Shown one piece after another: positions 33,781 to 41,973 of a stretch of 64,000 nt of DNA (position 1 is the stretch's first letter; each line of letters begins with the position of its first letter). Source of the stretch: Paenibacillus sp. JZ16 (GTDB lineage Bacteria; Bacillota; Bacilli; Paenibacillales; Paenibacillaceae); contig NZ_CP017659.1 in assembly GCF_015326965.1 (NCBI RefSeq), positions 7,267,001-7,331,000 of the forward strand. Reading direction: 5' to 3'. A model generated the notes under the pieces. The model saw only the letters and a list, made by a program, of their open reading frames with translations. It made no database searches and was not told the origin of the DNA. A program made the translations under genes and the position numbers.

Positions 33781-34883
33781 TGGCGCCCATCTTATTATCG
33801 CAATGGATGAAAGAAAAGCGGAATCCATGGATGATCATCATGTTCATCGGTCTGAGCATATTGGCCACGCTGATGTTCGGAGGGAAGGCTGATAGCAAGA
33901 TCAAGATTGACATCTTCACCGCAGACGGGGCGGTTGATGAGTCCGAAGCCAAGTGGATCGAATGGCTGAATCAAAACGATACGTTCGAATTTCGAATGGA
34001 GGATGAACAGACGGCAAGAAAGAAAGTGCGCGAGGGACGCGCAGATCTCGCCGTGAAGCTGGTCTCGGACGATTATCGCATCATAGCCGCAATGGATAAC
34101 CCATATGCCCAGTTAGCTGATCAGCATCTCCGTACGGTTTATGAACGAGAGCTGCAGCTTCGGGCCGCAGCGGCGAACCTGCAAGATGAAACGAAATTTC
34201 GCGAGCACGTGCATGCTTATATGGAGAAGCCACCCTTGCGTCTCCAATCCGAGTCGCAGGGTGGGGGAGAACTCGTTTCACATGATATGGGACTTCAGCT
34301 GATGTTCGGATTTTCGTTATTCCTGGTCATGTTTACCATTGGTTTCAAGGTAAATACGATTACGAAGGATAAAGCCTCCGGCGTATGGAATCGGCTGATA
34401 CTGTCTCCTGTCCGAAAAACAGAGATGTATATGGGTCATCTGCTATACAGCTCTGTGATCGGCATCTTGCAGATCATCCTGGTGCTGCTTATCTTTCGGT
34501 ATGGTTTCGGCTTCGACCTAGGCGACCAATTCGGCTTGCTGCTGCTAGTCACTGTGATCTACACACTGACCATCGTCGCTTTATCCATGCTCTTTGTTGG
34601 CATCTTGCAGTCGCCTGAGCAATTTGGGACGTTGTTTCCGTCCATCATTCCGATCATGCCGCTCATCAGCGGGGTATATATGCCGCCAGGCACAATCACG
34701 AATCCGATTCTGCTTGGCCTCGCGGAAGTCATTCCGCTGACGCATGCTATGAAAGCATTGACGGGAATAGTTGTGTACGGCAATGGCATCGCGGATCTCT
34801 GGATCCCGATTACCAAATTGCTGCTCATCGGGGTGTTGTGCATGGGCATAGGCATTAATTTGATGGAGCGGCGTCATGTGTAG
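33780..34883 (+). CDS. lnrN: ABC-2 type permease (LnrN-like)
   Basis: About 367 residues with the same plan as its partner: one N-terminal helix (PWMIIMFIGLSILATLMFGG), an extracellular domain to about residue 165, and five helices near the C-terminus (GLQLMFGFSLFLVMFTIGF; TKDKASGVWNRLILSPVRK coupling region; PLISGVYMPPG). ATG 33780 overlaps the upstream stop. It ends with a strong terminator and is the last gene of the exporter operon. Confidence 0.88.
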   Translation: MAPILLSQWMKEKRNPWMIIMFIGLSILATLMFGGKADSKIKIDIFTADGAVDESEAKWIEWLNQNDTFEFRMEDEQTARKKVREGRADLAVKLVSDDYRIIAAMDNPYAQLADQHLRTVYERELQLRAAAANLQDETKFREHVHAYMEKPPLRLQSESQGGGELVSHDMGLQLMFGFSLFLVMFTIGFKVNTITKDKASGVWNRLILSPVRKTEMYMGHLLYSSVIGILQIILVLLIFRYGFGFDLGDQFGLLLLVTVIYTLTIVALSMLFVGILQSPEQFGTLFPSIIPIMPLISGVYMPPGTITNPILLGLAEVIPLTHAMKALTGIVVYGNGIADLWIPITKLLLIGVLCMGIGINLMERRHV

Positions 34884-34930
34884 GTTACGGGTATGGATTA
34901 GTGAAATGAAGCGGGCACACTGACAAAAGG

Positions 34931-34978
34931 AAAGGGCCTTCCCAAAGGATCAAAGTCCTCGGGAGAGCCCTTTTTTTC
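34931..34978 (+). terminator. Terminator of the LnrLMN-like operon
   Basis: AAAGGGCCTTCCC pairs imperfectly with GGGAGAGCCCTTT, followed by Ts. It abuts the stop of the convergent MocR gene. Confidence 0.88.
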
Positions 34979-36428
34979 ATGACAACGCATGAAGGCGGAT
35001 AAGCTTTGCCAGCCGGATAAGCCCGCTCTTCAGCTGATCGTACGAGGCGTATGCATAGGATAGGCGCAGATGCTGCTGGTCGTTACGGTCATATATATTT
35101 CCGGGATTAAGCAAAATACTCTCCTTCAGCGCCTGCTCAAATAAAGGCCGAATAGAGAGGGGATTCTTGATACGAAGCCAAATATAGAATCCGCCTTGAG
35201 GGATATTCCAGTGTGCGATATCGAGGAAATGTTGCTCAAGTAACGATAGGGTAAAATCTCGGCGTTTCCTAAGCTCTGACCGTATATGATCGAGATGATT
35301 CTCATATAACCCGCTGGAGAGCCATTCCGCGACGGCATGCTGGGATAGTGAGCTGGAGCCGTAATCGGTTTGCATTTTGATGTCGGACAGCCGGTCGATG
35401 ACAGGCTCAGGCCCGGCGATCCACCCGATGCGCAGCCCGGGACCCAGGGTCTTGGACATGCTGCCCATATAGAGCACCAGACCTTGTTTATCCGAAGCCT
35501 TCAGCGGAGGTGGCGAGGGGGTATCGAACCATAAATCCCCATACACGTCATCTTCGATTAAGGGCAACCTTTCCTGAGTGCATATCCGAAGCAGCTCTGC
35601 CCGCCTGTCAGAAGACATCAGGGTGCCGGTTGGGTTATGAAAGGCAGGGATGGTATACAGCAGAGCAGCCCTGTGTTGGCGCTTGAGTCTCCCGATGGCT
35701 TCCGTTCGGATCCCGTTCTCATCCATAGGGATGCCGTGCAAATGCATGCCGGCGGATTGAAACACATGGATCGAGTTCAGGTAAGAGGGATTCTCCACCA
35801 ACATGGAGGAGCCGTGATGCAGCAGTCCCAGCGAGATCAGCTGTAAGCCTTGCAGCCCCCCGGAAACGATGAGTATGGAAGCAGGGGAGGCTATAATCCC
35901 TTTCTTTTTCAGATGCTCACTGATGAATTCTCTTAAATATAGGCTCCCTTTCGGTTCCGAGTAGCCCAAGGTGAAACGGCTGGACATCCTGCCGTTAAAC
36001 GTCTCCCGTATTTGGTCGGTCGGGAGGAGATCGGGCGAGAGCTCGCCTGTTCCGAGACGGATCATGTTCGAATCGGTTTCCGCACGATTGATTTGCTGGA
36101 TCATCTGGATATTGGGCTGATAGGAGCCGGATTTTACATATTGATTCCAATCAGGCGGAGGCGTGGCAGCAAGTAAACTCCAAGTATTGTTGATAATCAC
36201 CGTGCCTTGTCCCACGCGGGATTCAATTAAACCGTCTGCAGCGAGCTCCCCGAGCGCATACACAATGGTGCTGCGGTTAACTTGATATTTGGCAGCTAGC
36301 TCTCGCTGCGTGGGAATTCGGGTTCCGACCGGCCATTCCCCGTTCATGATTCTGCTCTTGATATCATCATAAATTTGCCGATGAAGCGGCACATCGGAGT
36401 ACTTATTTAATTTCCATTCTTCAGCCAT
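34977..36428 (-). CDS. MocR family regulator (GntR DNA-binding plus aminotransferase fold)
   Basis: About 483 residues. The N-terminal winged helix is GntR-type (PLHRQIYDDIKSRI, GTRIPTQRELAAKYQVNRST). A linker leads to a fold-type I aminotransferase domain with the PLP-binding Lys in MGSMSKTLGPGLRIGW and ENPSYLNS, FHNPTG and EDDVYGDLW motifs. MocR proteins use PLP or an amino compound as effector. It is divergent from a LysE exporter, which is its likely target. Start is uncertain: ATG 36428 gives the usual N-terminus, but upstream ATGs are in frame. Confidence 0.85.
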   Translation of the reverse strand: MAEEWKLNKYSDVPLHRQIYDDIKSRIMNGEWPVGTRIPTQRELAAKYQVNRSTIVYALGELAADGLIESRVGQGTVIINNTWSLLAATPPPDWNQYVKSGSYQPNIQMIQQINRAETDSNMIRLGTGELSPDLLPTDQIRETFNGRMSSRFTLGYSEPKGSLYLREFISEHLKKKGIIASPASILIVSGGLQGLQLISLGLLHHGSSMLVENPSYLNSIHVFQSAGMHLHGIPMDENGIRTEAIGRLKRQHRAALLYTIPAFHNPTGTLMSSDRRAELLRICTQERLPLIEDDVYGDLWFDTPSPPPLKASDKQGLVLYMGSMSKTLGPGLRIGWIAGPEPVIDRLSDIKMQTDYGSSSLSQHAVAEWLSSGLYENHLDHIRSELRKRRDFTLSLLEQHFLDIAHWNIPQGGFYIWLRIKNPLSIRPLFEQALKESILLNPGNIYDRNDQQHLRLSYAYASYDQLKSGLIRLAKLIRLHALS

Positions 36429-36477
36429 AAGTATAAGTAAACCTGCTTTCATGTAGGAATATGCCTCAGTATACCTC

Positions 36478-36510
36478 ATTGGTTGGTTCAAGCGCCAACC
36501 AATTGGTTGG
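36478..36510. promoter_or_regulatory. MocR operator candidate between the regulator and LysE genes
   Basis: A perfect 16-base palindrome CCAACCAATTGGTTGG (36495-36510) and an extra direct copy of ATTGGTTGG (36478-36486), 24 bases apart start to start. MocR proteins commonly bind such direct repeats near a divergent target promoter. Confidence 0.65.
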
Positions 36511-36570
36511 AGACGCAGCCGACATCCTCCTTTACAATGGTGAAAATATTCACTGGAGGTTTGGTTTTAT

Positions 36571-37188
36571 ATGATCAGTGTCTTGCTTCATGGCTTCATC
36601 CTGGCTTTAGGCCTTATTCTTCCTTTGGGCGTCCAGAACGTGTTTGTATTTAATCAGGGAGCGGTACAATCCCGCTTCGTCAAGGCACTGCCCGCCATAA
36701 TTACGGCATCGCTCTGTGATACGCTGCTGATCTCATTAGCGGTTCTGGGCGTATCCGTTGTTGTTCTGGAATATGAATGGATCCGAACCGTGCTGTTTAC
36801 ATTGGGGATTTGTTTCCTGGTCTATATGGGAATGGTGACCTGGAAGAGCAAACCTTCGGGTCAAGTGTTGGAAGAGGCTCGTTCGTTTACGCCGAAGAGG
36901 CAAATTGTTTTTGCCATGTCCGTATCCTTGTTAAATCCGCATGCTGTCCTGGACACGATGGGGGTCATTGGCACAAGCTCTCTTCAATATTCAGGGATGG
37001 ATAAAGTGATTTTTGCCGTCGTATGCATCGCAGTTTCATGGCTGTGGTTCTTGGGTCTAGGAATAGCAGGCAGGGCAGCTGGAAGGATGGATGCATCAGG
37101 GAAATTGTTGTCTACGTTGAACCGAATATCCGCGTTGATTATGTGGGGAACAGCGGCGTATCTGGGGGTTAGCCTGATTCTATCTTAG
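36571..37188 (+). CDS. LysE/ArgO family amino acid exporter
   Basis: A 205-residue protein with about six membrane helices. Family landmarks are the N-terminal HGFILALGLILPLGVQNVFVF motif (Gly-Pro/Leu-rich with Gln-Asn) and SVSLLNPHAVLDTMGVIG. ArgO-type members export basic amino acids; the substrate here is not certain. Divergent from and probably regulated by the MocR gene across the palindrome. A TACAAT at 36533-36538 may be its -10. ATG follows GGAGGT. Confidence 0.88.
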   Translation: MISVLLHGFILALGLILPLGVQNVFVFNQGAVQSRFVKALPAIITASLCDTLLISLAVLGVSVVVLEYEWIRTVLFTLGICFLVYMGMVTWKSKPSGQVLEEARSFTPKRQIVFAMSVSLLNPHAVLDTMGVIGTSSLQYSGMDKVIFAVVCIAVSWLWFLGLGIAGRAAGRMDASGKLLSTLNRISALIMWGTAAYLGVSLILS

Positions 37189-37298
37189 CTAGGAACACAA
37201 TGAGTGATTTTTTTATTATAGCTGATAAATCCCTTGGCCCACGCTTCTTCCAACCTATATAATGAGCCTAATTCAAAAGGGGATAAGGAGGGGGAGTT

Positions 37299-38147
37299 AT
37301 GGAATACAGATTAGTAAAGGCGGATCGCAAAATGTTCTCGAAATATTTCGCTACCTATTATAAGAATAATTGGTTTAGACCGAGCTGGGGTGATTTAACC
37401 AAGGTTCTATCGGCTTCGGACGACGGTTACTGGGTATTCGCAGGCGAAGATAAAGCGGCTGGGGTTTATTTGTCTGACCATTCTATCGCTCTTGTATTTG
37501 GCATCCCCCCATATTCCATTACCACCAAGATGATGGATGCCGTAAAGCGCTATGCCTTAAAATCTTGGAAATTGACAGAGGATCTGCATGCATATAACGT
37601 TCTAGCTGAGCAGGAGATCGCTTTTCGTGAAACTGGTTTCGTTCGAGTTGAATCCAGGCAATGCATGATGCGGCCTACCGAGCAGCTGGAAACATCGATG
37701 GATCTCAATGATATGCATAGAATACCGTCAATAGATGATATGTCTAAGATTGTAGAGGTGTTTAGGGAAGCCTATGCTAATGGACCGGATGAGCGGGAAG
37801 CCCAGGTTTATGCTGAGGACGTAGCACGATATTTTGACGCAGTGGACCCCAAGCTGTTGGGAGCATCTTCCGTAGTATATGACCGAATAACGGGAGAAAT
37901 CGTCGGTGTATGTTTGATCTCTTTATGGGAGGGCTTGCCACTCGTCTATAGTATCGCCGTATTACCCCAACATCGAGGGATGGGGTTGGCAACCGCGATG
38001 CTGGATAGGGCGTTAACAGTCCTGGAGCCTGATTATCCGGTTCTGCGTCTTTTTGTAACGACGGGAAATCAGGCGGAGCAGCTGTATAGGAAGAGAGGCT
38101 TTCTCTCCGGCGGGGAATATCATCAGCTTAGATACACCATCGAGTAA
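37299..38147 (+). CDS. GNAT family N-acetyltransferase with N-terminal extension
   Basis: A 282-residue protein. The C-terminal half is a GNAT domain with the acetyl-CoA loop in VLPQHRGMGLATAMLDRAL and the end motif YRKRGFLSGGEYHQLRY. The N-terminal 130 residues look like a decayed or second GNAT-like domain (YWVFAGEDKAAGVYLS; EIAFRETGFVRVESRQCMM). Substrate unknown. ATG follows GGAGGGGGAG. Confidence 0.8.
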   Translation: MEYRLVKADRKMFSKYFATYYKNNWFRPSWGDLTKVLSASDDGYWVFAGEDKAAGVYLSDHSIALVFGIPPYSITTKMMDAVKRYALKSWKLTEDLHAYNVLAEQEIAFRETGFVRVESRQCMMRPTEQLETSMDLNDMHRIPSIDDMSKIVEVFREAYANGPDEREAQVYAEDVARYFDAVDPKLLGASSVVYDRITGEIVGVCLISLWEGLPLVYSIAVLPQHRGMGLATAMLDRALTVLEPDYPVLRLFVTTGNQAEQLYRKRGFLSGGEYHQLRYTIE

Positions 38148-38222
38148 GATGTGATGCGTAGGTCTTTTGGAAGTGCGATAAACGGAAGCTAGTTCCTTTA
38201 TCCATTCTGAGGAGGTATTCAG

Positions 38223-39035
38223 TTGAACATTTCGATTGGCGGTTATTCTTTTTATAATACGTTTCTGGAAGGAAAAATGGATGTGTTCGGTTATTTGGAG
38301 ACGGTGAAGTACCGGTACCGAATGGATGCGGTTGATTTGTGGAACGGTTTTTTTATCGATCGGAGCGACAGCGTATACAAGCTTGCTGATAAGAGCTACA
38401 TCCGCAAGATTAGAGAAGCGCTGGATGAGAAAGAGATGAGGGTGGTCAACTTTGCTGTGGACGGAGCGCAACTATGGGATCCTGACCCGGATCTTCGGCA
38501 GAGGCTGTATGAGAATGCGCTGGTTCATTTGGATGCCGCTGAAATCCTGGGCGCTGAAACCGTGCGGATCGACACCGGCGGCAGTTATAAGGGATCGGAG
38601 CCGATGACTGATGAACAGTTCGAGTATACGGTTAAACGTTATCGCGAATATGCGGATCGTGCAGCGGATGGCGGTTATACCATTGGTCCGGAAAATCATA
38701 TGGGCGCCTCACTGCTTCCACATGAAATGAAACGGCTTGCAGAGGAAGTCCATCATCCTGCTTTTGGTTTTCTGCTTCATCTTGGCAGATGGAAGGCCGA
38801 TGAGGCTGAAGGGGATGCGATGGTTGCCCCGTGGACGGTACATACTCATTTTGACGCGAAAACAGCGGTCCATCCCGGTGCGGAGGAGAAGGTACGGTGT
38901 CTGCTCGCAGGCGGTTACAAGGGCTATTGGGGCGTCGAATGCAATGCACCGAACAATCAATATGTGGAGATGGAATGGATGATCGGGGCTGTAAAACGGA
39001 TCGTGAGTAATGCCAGTCAAGTTGAGTTGGAATGA
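38223..39035 (+). CDS. Sugar phosphate isomerase/epimerase (AP endonuclease-2 TIM barrel)
   Basis: A 270-residue TIM-barrel protein of the xylose-isomerase-like/AP_endonuc_2 group. Metal-site segments are DLWNGFFI, FAVDGAQLW, GAETVRIDTGG, GPENHMG, VHTHFDAKT and WGVECNAP. Related proteins act on keto sugars, inosose or similar; the substrate cannot be inferred. TTG 38223 has GGAGG eight bases ahead. It stands alone and is followed by the repeat region. Confidence 0.83.
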   Translation: MNISIGGYSFYNTFLEGKMDVFGYLETVKYRYRMDAVDLWNGFFIDRSDSVYKLADKSYIRKIREALDEKEMRVVNFAVDGAQLWDPDPDLRQRLYENALVHLDAAEILGAETVRIDTGGSYKGSEPMTDEQFEYTVKRYREYADRAADGGYTIGPENHMGASLLPHEMKRLAEEVHHPAFGFLLHLGRWKADEAEGDAMVAPWTVHTHFDAKTAVHPGAEEKVRCLLAGGYKGYWGVECNAPNNQYVEMEWMIGAVKRIVSNASQVELE

Positions 39036-39065
39036 TGGGATCGTACGAGATGGTGGCCTTGTAGT

Positions 39066-39412
39066 CATTTGCATGGCATTGGAAGTGCGTTTGATTTGTA
39101 TTTGTATTGCATCGAAAGTACGATTGAATGACATTTGTATGGCATCGGAAGTATGATTGAATGGCATTTGTATTGCTTCGAAAGTATGATTGAATGACAT
39201 TTGTATGGCATCGCAAGTGCGATTGAATGGCATTTGCATGGCATCGAAAGTACGATTGAATGGCATTTGTATTGCTTCGCAAGTGCGTTTGAATGGCATT
39301 TGCATGGCATCGAAAGTACGATTGAATGGCATTTGCATGGCATCGCAAGTGCGTTTGAATAGCATTAGTATGGCATCGAAAGTACGATTGAATGGCATTT
39401 GTATTGCTTCGC
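39066..39412. repeat. 33-nt tandem repeat array, about ten copies
   Basis: The unit is about CATTTGTATGGCATCGAAAG plus TACGATTGAATGG (33 bases), with ten near-complete copies and one partial copy. Variation is at fixed columns (G/T in GCATGGC/GTATTGC, ATCGAAAGTAC/TTCGCAAGTGC), giving a mosaic of two or three subtypes. The unit length is a multiple of three and lacks stops in several frames, so long apparent ORFs appear on both strands with 11-residue repeats; I do not call these genes. Confidence 0.9.
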
Positions 39413-39537
39413 ATTGTATTTGTTTTGTTAACGGACTGAGCATCCGTTATTTAGTTAAAAAAGACGAAATTAACTAGTTTAGCGGACATGAGGTACGTTA
39501 TTCCCCGTAAAAGTGTGATTTTCGCCCTATGCTAACT
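39413..39537. other. Spacer between the two repeat arrays
   Basis: Contains AACGGACTGAGCATCCGTTATTT (inverted repeat AACGGA/TCCGTT) and a related GCGGACATGAGGTACGTTATT, which share sequence with the 51-nt repeat to the right. No gene. Confidence 0.6.
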
Positions 39538-39925
39538 AAAATAACGGATCTGGTGTCCGTTCGATTCGCGAATTGAGCTGTTTTGATGGAAATAACGGAT
39601 CTGGTGTCCGCTCGATTTGTAGATTGAACTGGTTCGATGGAAATGAAGGCCCGGGTGTCCGTTCGATTGGTAGATTGAGCGGGTTTGATGGAAATAACGG
39701 ACCTGGTGTCCGCTCGATTTGTAGATTGAGTTGGTGTTTGATGGAAATGAAGGCCCTAATCTCCGCTCGATTTGTAGATTGAACTGGTTCGATGGAAATG
39801 AAGGCCCGGGTGTCCGTTCGATTCGTGAATTGAGCTGTTTTGATGGAAATAACGGATCTGGTGTCCGCTCGATTTGCGAATCGAGCTGGTTCGATCGAAT
39901 TAAAGGCTCTCAGATCCGGTTGTGT
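39538..39925. repeat. 51-nt tandem repeat array, about seven to eight copies
   Basis: The unit begins TTTGATGGAAATAACGGATC and ends CGATTTGTAGATTGAACTGG (51 bases; one copy 53). Copies roughly alternate between AATAACGGATCTGGTGTCCG and AATGAAGGCCCGGGTGTCCG. The CGGA..TCCG arms can form a hairpin in the first type. The last copy is degenerate. The length is a multiple of three, so open frames pass through, but none has a ribosome site. Confidence 0.88.
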
Positions 39926-40055
39926 TATTCCCGATAGTCTTAAGCAGATACAGATACAGATTCTGCTCTGCAGTAACAAGGAGAAGGTAGTCGATAAGCA
40001 ACACCCAACACGCAGCACTCATTACTCAAGACACTTATCCTTATAGCAGACAAAC

Positions 40056-40090
40056 AAGAGAGCCGTTCCATGGAACCGGCTCTCTTAATT
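40056..40090 (-). terminator. Terminator of the ABC exporter operon
   Basis: AAGAGAGCCG..TTCC / GGAA..CGGCTCTCTT stem with ATGG in the middle; TTGTTTGT follows on the minus strand. Confidence 0.75.
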
Positions 40091-40128
40091 GTTGTCAGCG
40101 GCTTGTAAGAATATTACCTAACCCATCT

Positions 40129-41973
40129 TCAACCGCTTAACTTAAACTGGCTGTTATATAACTCGTAATAAAAGCCGCGTTTGGCCAGCAGCTCTTCGTG
40201 TGTGCCGCGCTCTGCGATACCGCCTTGATTCATGACGAGAATCTGGTCAGCCTCACGGATCGTGCTTAGACGATGAGCGATGACGAAGCTGGTTCGGCCC
40301 TTCATCAGGGTGCGCATGGCGGTCTGAATATGCATCTCCGTCCGCGTATCAATGCTGCTGGTAGCTTCGTCCAGAATCAAAATGACCGGATCGGCAAGCA
40401 CCGCGCGAGCGATCGTCAAGAGCTGCCTCTGGCCTTGGCTCAGGTTGCCTCCGCCCGACACAAGCAGCGTGTCATAGCCTTCGGGCAGCTTCATGATAAA
40501 GTCATGCGCATTGGCAAGCTTGGCGGCGGTTTCGATCTCTTCGTCCGAGGCATCAAGCCGGCCGTAGCGGATGTTCTCCCGAATCGATGCCGAGAATACA
40601 TAGGCATCCTGCAGCACGATTCCCAGCTTGCTCCGCAGGTGATCCTTATCAAGCTGTCGGATGTCGACCCCATCAATGGTGATCATGCCAGAATCGATCT
40701 CATAGAAACGGGTCAGCAGATTGATGATGGTGGTTTTGCCGGCACCTGTCGGACCGACAAGCGCAATGGTCTCGCCCGGCCGAGCGGTAAGGGAAACGTC
40801 CTTCAGGATCGGGATTCCTTCCTTATAACTGAAGCAGACATGGTCAAATTGCACCTCGCCATACATGTCATCTGCTGTATTCTCGTCTGGATTGTCCTGG
40901 TACTCGGACTCGGTATCCATCACCTCAAAGACCCGTTCAGCACCCGCCACAGCAGATTGCACGAGATTGAATTGATTCGCCAGGTCGTTCAGCGGCCGTT
41001 GAAACTGCTTCGAGTAGTTCAGAAATGCAACGACAACCCCCACGGTAGTAAAATCCTTGAATGCCATATACCCGCCGACCGCCGCAATTAAGGCAAAACT
41101 GATGTTATTCAGCACGTTCATAACCGGACCGACGGTACCCGAATAAATCTGAGCTTGAATGCTGGCATCGGTCAGCTTCTTGTTCATGACATCGAACTGC
41201 GCAGCGGCATGCCGCTCCCGGCGATATACCTGAACGACCTTCTGCCCCGAGACGGTTTCCTCGATAAAGCCATTAAGCTCACCCAGCGTGCTCTGCTGCT
41301 TGGAGAAATGCTTCCTTGTCCGGCTTGCTACGATCTTCGTGAACAGCATGACAAGCGGAATGGTCACCATGCTGAGCAGCGTCAGCCATACGTTCAGGTA
41401 CAGCATAATGGCAAGCGATCCAACCAGGGACAGCAGGCTTGAAATGAGCTGGGTTACGCTCTGATTCAACGTCCCGGAAACGTTCTCGATATCGTTGGTC
41501 GTGCGGCTCATTAATTCGCCGTGGGTCTTGCTGTCAAAGAAACGCAGCGGAAGGACTTGAAGTCTCGCAAAAATATCCCTCCGCATGTCCTGAATAGACA
41601 GCTGCGAGACCTTAACCATGACATGCTGCTGCAGCCATGCTGTGAGTGCAGTACCCGCGTAAACCGCTAGAAGCACCGCGCACAGCCCCATGAGTCCCTC
41701 AAAATCTCCCGGAATGATATAATGATCCACCGCATTCCCCAGCAGGTAAGGAGCAATCAGGGACAGAATCGTCGTGATGAGCGTGAATGAGAAAACAGCG
41801 ATCATGCCGCCTTTAAATGGTCGTATGTAACCCCAGATCCGGCGTAATGTTCCCATTGTATTTTTGGGCTTCGCCTTGGCCATCGTCATTCCGCGCATGG
41901 GGCTGCCGCCGCGCAAACTCAGATCCGGAGCTTCTGTATTGCCATGCTTGGATCCTTGATCGGGTTTAGCCAT
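40129..41973 (-). CDS. ABC exporter half-transporter (membrane plus ATPase), subunit 2
   Basis: About 614 residues. Six membrane helices occupy about 60-350, followed by an ATPase domain with Walker A VGPTGAGKTT, signature LSQGQRQLL, Walker B VILILDEATSSIDTRTE and H-loop VIAHRLST. The N-terminal 45 residues are a polar extension (MAKPDQGSKHGNTE). ATG 41973 has AAGGAGGTG seven bases ahead and overlaps the upstream gene by 8 bases, so the two half-transporters are coupled as a heterodimer, like YheHI/BmrCD multidrug exporters. Confidence 0.9.
   Translation of the reverse strand: MAKPDQGSKHGNTEAPDLSLRGGSPMRGMTMAKAKPKNTMGTLRRIWGYIRPFKGGMIAVFSFTLITTILSLIAPYLLGNAVDHYIIPGDFEGLMGLCAVLLAVYAGTALTAWLQQHVMVKVSQLSIQDMRRDIFARLQVLPLRFFDSKTHGELMSRTTNDIENVSGTLNQSVTQLISSLLSLVGSLAIMLYLNVWLTLLSMVTIPLVMLFTKIVASRTRKHFSKQQSTLGELNGFIEETVSGQKVVQVYRRERHAAAQFDVMNKKLTDASIQAQIYSGTVGPVMNVLNNISFALIAAVGGYMAFKDFTTVGVVVAFLNYSKQFQRPLNDLANQFNLVQSAVAGAERVFEVMDTESEYQDNPDENTADDMYGEVQFDHVCFSYKEGIPILKDVSLTARPGETIALVGPTGAGKTTIINLLTRFYEIDSGMITIDGVDIRQLDKDHLRSKLGIVLQDAYVFSASIRENIRYGRLDASDEEIETAAKLANAHDFIMKLPEGYDTLLVSGGGNLSQGQRQLLTIARAVLADPVILILDEATSSIDTRTEMHIQTAMRTLMKGRTSFVIAHRLSTIREADQILVMNQGGIAERGTHEELLAKRGFYYELYNSQFKLSG

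Noticed and set aside
39066..39412. CRISPR array
   Set aside because: Units are contiguous with no unique spacers, vary internally, and no cas gene is near.
38632..39477. Several long ORFs on both strands through the 33-nt repeats
   Set aside because: They are open only because the unit is a multiple of three without stops. Four frames are open at once, none has a good ribosome site, and two run antisense into the isomerase gene.
39536..40046. ORFs through the 51-nt repeats (17-residue repeats)
   Set aside because: Same artefact of repeat length; overlapping frames on both strands and no ribosome site.
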